64,000 bases of DNA from Margaritifera margaritifera (Eukaryota; Mollusca; Bivalvia; Unionida; Margaritiferidae). The stretch spans positions 5,025,001 through 5,089,000 of the forward strand of contig JAQPZY010001695.1 of the NCBI GenBank assembly GCA_029931535.1. Direction: 5' to 3'. The stretch's first letter is position 1. Each line of letters opens with the position of its first letter. The position numbers and the translations under genes are program-made. The notes beneath the pieces are model-generated. The model saw only the letters and a list, made by a program, of their open reading frames with translations, searched no databases and had not been told where the DNA came from. Below are positions 51,842 through 61,435 of this stretch, one piece after another.

Positions 51842-52573
51842 GCAATAATCTGACCTCTTATTTATTCTTCCTTTCTTTTATCTTTATTTTATCTCTTTCC
51901 TTTCTTTAACTTTCTTCCCGTACGTCTATCTCTTTGTATGTACGTTTGTCTCTGTGTTTGCTTTCCGTTTACAAGTTGGTTTCACCCGATGTTACAATTC
52001 AAGGGAAACAAATCTCACTAGTAAATGTATATTGCGGAAACAATGATTGTCCGTAGTTGTAAGAAAATTTAATTAAAAAAGTACAAGACTTGGAAAATAT
52101 TATATGTGGAGATTTTAAGTTGGTGTTTGACCCTGAAAAAGAAATACAAAATTATATTCACGTTAGCCATTTTAAATCAACAAAAAAAAAAAAAAAAAAA
52201 AAAAGTTTTGCACACAACCGAAAGAATGAATCTCAGATATGTGTGGATGATTTTACATGAAGATTGAAAGCAGCATACTTAGCATGGGAAACAAGTGTAA
52301 CAACAGACTGGATTTCGGAATATATTTTTAACATGACAATTGAAGTAAACATAGTACCTGAGTATATATCTAATCATTCTGGTGTTATGATAAAACTAAA
52401 ATTTATAATAATGAGAGTAGCAGACGATACAGAAAACTCATGAATTCGTTGTTAAGAGGTAAAGGATTTGTTAAATAATTTCAAATGATTTGCAAGACGT
52501 TTAAACTATATATACAGCTGAAATAAACAATAGAGATTTTCAAAACATAAGTATGCAAGTTATACAACTTAAT

Positions 52574-52740
52574 CATTGGCGGCGCAAGGGTTCGAGGCGC
52601 CCGTGGGGAATGTTCATTAGTGGCGCCCCTACTATGTTACAGACAACAGTTTTCATGTCACTGCCAACCTGTTCCCGAAGGCGCATGCTTCGCCTGGCGC
52701 ACGACGGCATTTACCCCCCCCCCCCCTCGCGCCGCCACTG
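52574..52740. mobile_element. hAT-like MITE with perfect 8-bp target duplication, nested in the LINE
   Basis: The ends cattggcggcgcaaggg and cctcgcgccgccactg are inverted repeats. The flanks are identical, AACTTAAT (52,566-52,573 and 52,741-52,748). Removing element and duplication rejoins LINE sequence, so the MITE is younger than the LINE. Internal C run near 52,714-52,726. Confidence 0.9.
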
Positions 52741-53496
52741 AACTTAATATAAATGATCAGATCTTTTAAAAACATTAATGATAAGGGGAAATATTATAAA
52801 ATATTCTTCTACTGGGAAAAGAAAACTTATCGAAGAAGAGAATGAATTAGAAAATGTTAAAATGCTTAAATTGAAGAAGAAGAAACAGGAATTAAAATTG
52901 TTAAGAACCAAAATATTAAAAATTAAAATTAGAAACAAAACATAAGGGGGGGGGGGGGGTTACTACGGTCAAAGGCAACTCTATTTTCCAATCTTGAAAA
53001 TAGAAACTATGTAAATAAGTAAGTTATAAATGAATTGATGATGATGGAAATGAATATTTTGAAACAAAAGTTTTTTTTAGAGCAACTAAACGCTTTATAT
53101 AACACATTATGCGGCAAAAATATAAATAGAGAAGATTATGCTATTAAGGTTGAATTGAAACCAAATAATGTGATATTGGACGATATAAATATAGTCTAAA
53201 AGATGAATTTAATAATGAAGAATTACTCAAAGTAGTAAAAATAAAGCAAAACGGAAATAGTCCTAGACTAGATGGGTTTACGATTGCTTTTTAAAAAACT
53301 TTTTTAAAGAATATCAGATGGTTTATATTGAGATTAATAAATTATCATTAGGCCTATAGGACGGGGTCACTCTAAATTACTTAAAAAACATGGAATTATT
53401 ACTTGTTTACAAAAACCTGAGAAAAATAGACTTTCTAACAAATTAGAGACCAACATCTGTATTGAGCGTTGTGTAGAAGATGTCATCTTATAATTT

Positions 53497-54070
53497 AAAG
53501 AGTATTAGATGCGTTAATTAATGAGGAGCAAAAGAGTACTATATGCATTAATTAATAAGGATTATAAGAGTACTATATGCGTTAATTAATGAAGATCAAA
53601 AGAGTACTAGATGCGTTAATTAACGAGGATTAAAAGAGTACACTATGCGTTAATTAATAAGGATTAAAAGAGTACTAGATGCGTTAATTAATAAGGATTG
53701 AAAGAGTACTAGATGCGTTAATTAATAAGGATTAAATGAGTACTCGATGCATTAATTAATAATGATAAAAGAGTACTAGATGCGTTAATTAATAAGGATT
53801 AAAATAGTACTAGATGCGTTAATTAATGAGGATTAAAAGAGTACTATATGCGTTAATTAATAAGGATTAAAAGAGTACTAGATGCGTTAATTAATAAGGA
53901 TTAAAAGAGTACTAGATGCGTTAATTAATAAGGATTAAAATAATCCTAGATGCGTTAATTAATAAGGATTAAAAGAATCCTAGATGCATTAATTAATAAG
54001 AATTAAAAGAGTACTATATCCGTTAATTAATAAGGATTAAAAGAGTACGAGATGTGTTAATTGATGAGGT
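53497..54070. repeat. 34-bp minisatellite, about 17 copies, derived from the LINE ORF
   Basis: The unit gagtactagatgcgttaatt + aataaggattaaaa. The first copy translates as KRVLDALINEEQ and the last runs into VLIDEVQTGFI, the normal RT sequence, so the array is an expansion of this one segment. 34 bp is not a multiple of three. Confidence 0.95.
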
Positions 54071-54415
54071 TCAGACGGGTTTTATATGAGGTAGAGTATA
54101 GGAGAAAATATAAAAATTAGCTATGACTTTCTTTTCGAAACTAAACAGTTAAATATATACAGACTGATATTATCTATTGATTTTGAAAAGGCTTGTTTAT
54201 ACTATTTCTTTGACCTTTATTATGAAAACACTTTGTTATTGTAATTTTGGTGAATCAATAGTTAAATGGATAAAATTATTTTATAATTGGTGCCACATCC
54301 TGTATTATACAAAAGGGTTTCATTTAGAAAGAGGTGACTGGCAAGGAGACCCGATCTCAACATACATTTTTATTCTTTGTGTAGAAATTTTGGGACAGAT
54401 GATAAGAAATAACCA

Positions 54416-55295
54416 CTCAGTAAAGGGTATTACTGTCAATGATAATTAACACAAATTTAGTAAAGGGTATTACTGTCAATGATAAGTAATACAGATGATT
54501 AGGAATAACCACTCAGTAAAGGGTATTACTGTCAATGATAATTAACACAAATTTAGTAAAGGGTATTACTGTCAGTGATAATTAATATAAATAATCAGAA
54601 ATAACCACTCATTAAAGGGTATTACTGTCAATGATAATTAATACAAATTCAGTAAAGGGTATTACTGCCAATGATAATTAATACAAATTCAGTAAAGGGT
54701 ATTATTGTCAATGATAATTAATACAAATTCAATAAAGGGTATTACTGTCAATGATAATTAATACAAGTAATCAGAAATAACGACTCATTAAAGGGTATTA
54801 TTGTCAATGATAATTAATACAAATTCAGTAAAGGGTATTACTGTCAATGATAAGTAATACAAATTCAGTAACGGGTATTACTGTCAATGATAATTAATAC
54901 AAATTCAGTAAAGGGTATTACTGTCAATGATAATTAATACAAATTCAGTAAAGGGTATTACTGTCAATGATAAGTAATACAGATGATTAGGAATAACCAC
55001 TCAGTAAAGGGTATTACTGTCAATGATAATTAACACAAATTTAGTAGAGGGTATTACTGTCAATGATAATTAATATAAATAATCAGAAATAACCACTCAT
55101 TAAAGGGTATTACTGTCAATGATAATTAATACAAATTCAGTAAAGGGTATTACTGTCAATGATAATTAATACAAATTCAGTAAAGGGTATTACTGTCAAT
55201 AATAATTATTACAAATGCAGTAAAGGGTATTACTGTCAATGATAATTAATACAAATTCAGTAAAGGGTATTACTGTCAATTATAATTGATATAAA
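54416..55295. repeat. 40-bp minisatellite with longer composite units, derived from the LINE ORF
   Basis: The unit agtaaagggtattactgtca + atgataattaatacaaattc repeats about 20 times. Some units carry an extra gatgattaggaataaccact segment, copied from LINE sequence directly upstream (coding IRNNHSVKGI). It sits between RT boxes B and C and exits directly into the box C codons. Confidence 0.95.
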
Positions 55296-56734
55296 TTCAG
55301 ACAATATGAAGAAGACATGCAAATATGTCTTGACGGCCTCGAAGAATCTCTTCGCAATGCAATTGAAACTTTAGATCAATTATAAATAATGGCGGGGTTA
55401 AAACTAAATATTGAAATAGAGAGAGCTCATTCGGTTGTGTCATTGCCAACATCAGATATTAGACTTTGCAAAAATGTTAAATTAGACAAGGACGAAAGTG
55501 CTTTTAAAATTTTGGGAGTAATATTTAGAACTTATTTACTTGATATGTAGTAAATTAATTCAAAGCGCATACTAGAAGAAACTGAGAAGTTACTAAGAAT
55601 TCGTGGAAAATGAAAAATTACTCTTTATGATCAAGTAAGTATTATTAATTCATTTGCAAATTTCTAAATGTACGCATTTATTTATATCCTCACCCAATCA
55701 ACTTTCTGACCTAAATTCAGCTTTGGAAAGAAATGTTTTTCAAATTTATCTGGAATTCAGGACCTGATAAAATAAATAAGGATGTAGACACTAAAAATTA
55801 TGCAAGAGGAGAATTTAAAATGATAAAAATAAAAGAAGTTATTAAGGCATTGAAATTAAAATGGCTAAGGCACATTTTAAATGATAATCACAAATAGTCA
55901 AAAACATCAGAAATTGATTTTTAATAATATTTAAATGGAAGTTCTTTTGGTAGAATAGTTACGGATAATACAGATAGCAGAGTTTGGAAAGATATATTTG
56001 AACACTTTCAGAATATACTGAAAAAATTAAGATTGCAACTTTTGAAAATATGCTTTTTTTTTACCTCTGTAGTACAATACTGATACGAAAATAAATCTGC
56101 AAATTTTTGCTATAATCGTTGGAATAATGCTGGAATCCATAATATAGTTGACATTTTTAATTTTAATAGCCAAATGCAAACACTCCAAGATCTTCGAGAC
56201 GCTTTTCGTATAGCAGGAACTTTTCTTGATTACGAAGCACTAAAAGCCAGATTTTATAGATAGTTAAATATGTGGAGTGGTAAACAAGAAGAAATAAACT
56301 TATATTATTTTTAAAAAAAGAACAGTTTGTAGCATACATGTATAAGTTCAAAAGCTTCTAAAAGATAAAAAGGGATGCAGAACATTTTAGGATACCTTAA
56401 CTTACCCCCCCCCCTCCCGAATTTATGTTCTCTTCAAAGTGGGGTAATGATGCAAATAATATATAACAAGAAGAAATTACAATATTTTTTTTCGCTATTA
56501 AAGAAATTCATGTTATGAAATTAAGGGACTTTTAGTATAAAATAAAAATAAAATATTAGTAAGAAAATCCTTCCAAAACAAAATGAAATTATCGAAATTT
56601 ACATATGTGACTTTTGTAAGAGAGACAAAGAAACTTTAAAACATTTATTTTAGTAAATGTAAAGAATAAAATCTTAGGAAAATGGTCGGCAGACGATATG
56701 TATTTCAGACAAGGAGACAAGTTGTGTGTTTCGA

Positions 56735-57262
56735 CGCTATAACCACTGGCGTATTTTGGCGCTCTGACAACGGGTGTGTTTTAGCGCTCTGACCAGGGGT
56801 ATGTTTTAGCGCTCTGACCAAGGGTGTGTTTTTGCAATCTGACTAGGGTGTGTTTTAGCGCTCTGACCAGGTTTTTTTTGCAATCTGACCAAGGGTGTGT
56901 TATTGCAATCTGACCAGTGATATGTTTTAGCGCTCTGCCCATGGTTGTGTTATTACACTCTGACCAGATGTTTGTTTTAGCGCTCTGACCAGGGATGTGT
57001 TTTAGCGCTCTAACCAGGGGCGTGTTTTAGCGCTCTTACCAGGCGTGTGTTTTTGCAATCTGACCAGGGTGTCTTATTGCAGTCTGACAAGGGGTGTGTT
57101 ATTGCGATCTGACAAGGGGTGTGTTATTGAAATTTGACCAGGGGTGTGTTTTAGCAATCTGACCAGGAGTGTGTTTTCGCGCTCTGAATACGGGTGTATT
57201 TTGGCACTCTGACCACAGTAATGTTTTTGACGCTCTAACCACAAGTGTGTTTTTGTACTCTA
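56735..57262. repeat. 25-bp minisatellite, about 20 copies
   Basis: The unit gaccaggggtgtgttttagc + gctct, with a second frequent version ending in ttgcaatct. Just downstream of the LINE remnant, still in intron 3. Confidence 0.93.
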
Positions 57263-58321
57263 ACAAGAGATGTCTGTTTCAACCAAGAATGAATCAAACA
57301 GAAAATCGTTTTGTTCACACACAAAACATCCAAGTAGAAACAATGATCACCTCATGTCTGCCATCTTGTGTCAGTTCATAGTCTACCGCTAAATATGGCG
57401 GCCCCATTTCCGATTTCTTGCTTCTGTTCAGGGGAGTTCAAACGTCGGTTACACTTTGGTTGGACCAGTGACGTCACATGACCAGAACCAAAGTCGCCAA
57501 AACGCGGGATACTGAGTCAATTGAAACGTTTCATCAAATACAGCTTTGACCAGAAGTTATCTTTCACAGGATTGATAGAGTGATTTATGCAGCAAACATG
57601 TTTTGTTTTTTTTTTCTAAAAGAAAACGTTAAACGAGTCCAGTATACATAACACTTTCGAATGTTTCGTCTTCGGCATAGTACAAATGCTTAAATTATCT
57701 TTCTAAAAAAAAATCCATTTTTTTCCGTATCTTAGTAATTGTAAGACGCCATGCCACGAAGGGTAACTATCAACCATTATAGGTAGGGGTTTGCCCCATA
57801 TATTCTCAATTTAACTAAAGGCAGAAATACTCCTGTTATTGCTATACTGATCAAAAAATTTCTACAAATGAATGTTTTGGATGGTACGGTTTCATTAAGG
57901 CTGTACCCAAATTATTATTTGTAGGGTTTACATTACCGATGTAAGTTTTACACGCATTGTATTAAAATGATATCTACTGTTTCAATTTGTATGCTTTCTT
58001 CTCCTTGTAATAGTTGTTATGGGTTGCAATCATCATTTGAACAAGATATAATTTAATAAAAATTGCTCATTCAAAAAAGAAATTGAGATATAAATAGTAC
58101 ACGCAGAACTCATCAATGGGCATGGTATTAAATAGTTATTAATGAACTCAATAAAGACTATAAAGAAATGTAAAACTTCTGTGTCTTGAAGTTGTTCTTT
58201 TCATCTTGAAATCCAAAGAAACTTGTAGAGATTTTCGGATGAAAAGAAAGAAATGAATGCTTCCTTTCAAATGTTATGCTAGTGTAAAATAAATAAATAA
58301 ATTATTGATTTTTTATTCCAG
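57263..58321 (+). other. Remainder of transporter intron 3
   Basis: No further exon or mobile element is recognised. The intron ends with an acceptor attttttattccag at 58,321; its full extent would be 51,842-58,321 (6,480 bp). Confidence 0.6.
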
Positions 58322-58449
58322 AATCAACAGAGTTTCAGGAATATGGAGGAAGTAAGGTTTTAGCGCGTTTTTGTGGCTGCGGAAGCAAGGAGGTGGTTAC
58401 TATAACAGTTCTTACATCAGCGTCTCTCTTTATCTACGATGGATTACAG
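58322..58449 (+). CDS. MFSD4: MFSD4-like transporter, visible exon 4 of 6
   Basis: The acceptor is attccag and the donor CAG|gtgagt. It starts with two bases completing a split codon, then 42 codons: a loop with STEFQEYGG and FCGCGSKE, followed by the helix EVVTITVLTSASLFIYDGLQ. The helix aligns with the first helix of the C-terminal half of MFSD4 proteins, where 'F..DGL.' is conserved. It is followed in phase 0 by exon 5. The Cys-rich CGCGSK loop is not a motif I know from vertebrate members. Confidence 0.88.
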
Positions 58450-59058
58450 GTGAGTCAGGACTTTGTTACAGCCGTAAGTTCTGGGTCATTTCCGTCATTC
58501 TGAGAGTAACCTCGCGGGTTTAGGGCGCAGTGCGATGTGCGATTTTCACACGTTTTGTTCATTGGAAGAACACCTCACTCAAAGTCATTATGCAGACACA
58601 ACCAGAATGCTCAATGGTTTTCTGTTAAGTTAATTTGAATCAACGGGATATCCAAATGCTAAAGAAGAAATTCAAAATGGCGGCATTCCAAGGTAAACTG
58701 CTTCCCAGTTGGCGTTATCGCTTCTTTCGAGACGTCACTTCCACAGCAAGTTGAATTCAGCCACTTTCTTGTAGAACCGCATGCTCTTGTTTTTACCTCA
58801 TTTTTCAAGAGACTCGTGATAGTAACGGAATATATAGAAATGTGAAGCCTTTGACCAGCAACTCTACACTGTTATTGTTAAATTGTCATCTTTTTGTCGT
58901 CAAAATTCAACGCAAAAATGTCTGAAATGACAACTCAAAACGAAGCTGATCCCGGGAAATAGTTAATCACATAATTAAACATTACTCATATGAAATATAG
59001 TGTAGAAATTAATATTTGGATGACTCTTATTTTTATTGACTTTTATTGCCATTTTCAG
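58450..59058 (+). other. Transporter intron 4
   Basis: GT-AG intron of 609 bp, phase 0, with no repeats noted. Confidence 0.85.
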
Positions 59059-59151
59059 TCGTCATATGCTGACTACATTTACTCATACGCTTTGAAAAAC
59101 GTCAACGAACTGGAAAGAAAAGAAGGTGCTGTTCTTAATTCCTGTTTCTGG
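59059..59151 (+). CDS. MFSD4: MFSD4-like transporter, visible exon 5 of 6
   Basis: The acceptor is gccattttcag and the donor TGG|gtatgt; 31 codons, phase 0 at both ends. It reads SSYADYIYSYALKNV, the MFSD4-family 'YxxYxYSYA' segment that follows DGLQ, then a charged loop (NELERKEGA) and the beginning of the next helix (VLNSCFW). It joins directly to exon 6 as FW-GTFALGRL. Confidence 0.92.
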
Positions 59152-61354
59152 GTATGTATATTATCTTTCATTCTTTAAATTTGTAACTATTCCAGATACA
59201 AAAAAGCCTGATTCAGGTGAAAGAGTTTAAATGTTTTACAAAAAGCCTGATTCAGGTCAAAGAGTTGAGATTTTCTACAAAAAGCCCGGTTCAAGTCAAA
59301 GAGTTAAGATTTTCTACAAAAAGCTTGGTTCAGGTCAAAGAGTTGAGATTTTCCTACAAAAAGACTGGCTAACGTCAAAGAGTTGAGATTTTCTACAAAA
59401 AGCCTGGTCCAGGTCAAAGAGTTGAGATTTTCTACGAAAGGCCTGGCTTGGATCAAAGAGTTAAGATTTTCCTACAAAAAGACTGGTTAAGGTGAAAGAG
59501 TTAAGATTTTCTACAAAAAGCCTGGTTGAGGTCAAAGAGTTGAGATTTTCTATAAAAGGCCTGGCTCAGGTCAGAGAGTTGAGATTTTCCTACAAAAAGA
59601 CTGGCTAACGTCAAAGAGTTGAGATTGTCTACAAAGAGCCTGGTTCGGGTCAAAGAGTTGAGATTTTCTATAAAAAGCCCGATTCAGATCTAAGAGTTGA
59701 GATTTTCTATAAAAAGCCCGATTCAGATCTAAGAGTTGAGATTTTCTACAAAAGTCCTGGCTCAGGTCAAAAAGTTGAGATTTTCTATAAAAAGCCTTGT
59801 TCATGTCTAAGAATTGAGATTCTCTACAAAAGTCTGGTTCAGGTCAGAGAGTTGAGATTTTCTCTCTGAATGTGAGAGTGAACATACCTTGGAATAGACA
59901 TCTTATTGATCAACAAGCGTCTAATTGTCTTCATAGCCCTGTCTGGTCCAACACTGGTGTAGGCATGGGTGATCAGTTTCAAAACCCTTAAAGTAAAAAT
60001 GTCTAATGAATCACCTTAGGGTGTTACGTAAATACAAAACATTAGGGTATGTGTGCAGAGCGCCATCATGTATCGTTTTAGCCACTGTGTATATACATAA
60101 ACAAACATCATGTAGAGCTGTGTATCCTTTTTATGTAGTTTTGGAAACTTTTGCAGTGCATATACCAGATATCGTGATTTTAAAATACATTGGTACAAAG
60201 TTGGCTTCTATCATACAATACTATATTGAATGATAAGGAAAGAAATGCAACAACCATATAAAGTCGGTTTCCATTGGTCTAAACTATATCCATTTAAATT
60301 TAATAGATATACAGAAAAGACGAGTTTGGGACTATTTCCCTGCGTTCTGTCTGTATGAATCTGAGAGAAGAACACTTCCGGTTTTAAAATCTACGGCCAT
60401 TAATTTTTATATTTTGTTTTTCTTTGCCTGTTGTACTTCTTGAATATTTTGTTTTCTAAGACAGCCGAGAAACCACGTAGAACAAGAACCATTGCATATA
60501 CATGTAGTTCGTTCCCGTGTTCCTGGAAATACATTTACAACTTTCATCGCCACACAATAATTTAGATTCTTGTGAACAACTCCGAGGTTGAATTAGGACT
60601 GAGTTTCCGTTTTCAGGCAATAATTAGTAACTTCTTGTCATCATCATCATCATCATCATCATCATCTCAAGAGATGACGGCGATAGGAGCTTGATGAATT
60701 CTGGCCCCCCCCCCCCATCCCCGTCCCACCAAGACAAAAAAGCAACAAAAACAACACTTGCATCACATGACTACCGAAGATAAGATATAGCACAAGATCG
60801 AAAGCCTTGATAGGTTTTTTTTTTCTGTCTCACTGATCCACATTAAATTATTTTCTTATCCCCTTCCCAATCCTTGATTCTATCTTTCAGAGCATTGCCA
60901 AGGACAACATCGCTCGAAAAAGATGATAATTTTGCTCTTTTATATCACTGTGATCTTACACAACGTAATGCCTTAAGCCAATTAAAGTATGGTTACTATC
61001 AGAAACTAATATATTAAAGCTGTTGTTAAACAGTGCATTGTGATTCTATATATGGTCATACATGTCTGGAAACAAACAAGCACGACTTTGTTGTTTCTAA
61101 ATAAATGCTCGAAAAAGGACGATAACTTTTTGCCTCTTAAAATATGTAACCTGGTAACATGGCCTACTGTTATATTGATAGTCCGGTGGGCAAAGGCACC
61201 ATGCTTCCAAAATAAGTAATTCATCGGGAAAAGAAACAATAAAAATGATGCTGCGGAAAAGCCCATCGTGCGTTTGATTTCTTGCCGAAACAGCCATATT
61301 TTCTTGCTTTTCATACATCTTTCGTGTTTTCATACTAAACTTGTTTCATTGTAG
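59152..61354 (+). other. Transporter intron 5
   Basis: GT-AG intron of 2,203 bp, phase 0. It holds the 39-bp array at 59,196-59,862 and a (TCA)n run at 60,636-60,666. The rest shows nothing recognisable. Confidence 0.85.
59196..59862. repeat. 39-bp minisatellite, about 17 copies
   Basis: The unit aaaaagcctggttcaggtca + aagagttgagattttctac begins only about 45 bp after the exon 5 donor. Because 39 is divisible by three, a minus-strand frame of repeated YRKSQLLDLNRAF-type units stays open for 77 codons; I treat it as an artefact. Confidence 0.95.
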
Positions 61355-61435
61355 GGCACCTTCGCCTTGGGACGCTTGATAGCTATCGCTATGGCAACGA
61401 ATTTTTCAGCCAAGTTTATGCTCGTCTGTAACATC
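61355..61435 (+). CDS. MFSD4: MFSD4-like transporter, visible exon 6 of 6
   Basis: The acceptor is ttcattgtag and the donor ATC|gtaagt; 27 codons, phase 0 at both ends. It reads GTFALGRLIAIAMATNFSAK then FMLVCNI, matching the conserved 'G.[IF].LGRL..I......P..M' helix in the C-terminal half of MFSD4 proteins. The gene continues beyond this point, but no further exon is recognisable before the window ends, so the last helices are missing from view. Confidence 0.92.

Larger units (their letters stand above)
51965..56700 (+). pseudogene. Dead L1/Tx1-like LINE inside transporter intron 3
   Basis: Pieces in order on the + strand. An endonuclease-domain remnant: IQGKQISLVNVYCGNNDCP (about 51,995-52,055), then IICGDFKLVFDPEKE (about 52,100-52,145), then a SNHSGVMIKL segment near 52,370. 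RT domain: KQNGNSPRLDGF near 53,245-53,280; the LINEDQ region, expanded into a satellite; LILSIDFEKA near 54,165-54,190; HLERGDWQGDPISTYIFILC at about 54,320-54,385. After a second satellite comes box C, here RQYEED (about 55,297-55,315) instead of the catalytic YADD. Then SLRNAIETLDQ, GLKLNIE, FKILGVIF and a Cys-rich tail CDFCKRDKETLKHLF near 56,610-56,650. Stops and frameshifts abound. Same orientation as the host gene. Confidence 0.85.

Noticed and set aside
59571..59804. 77-codon minus-strand frame of repeated YRKSQLLDLNRAF-type units
   Set aside because: The frame stays open only because the minisatellite unit is 39 bp, divisible by three; there is no start context or flanking exon.
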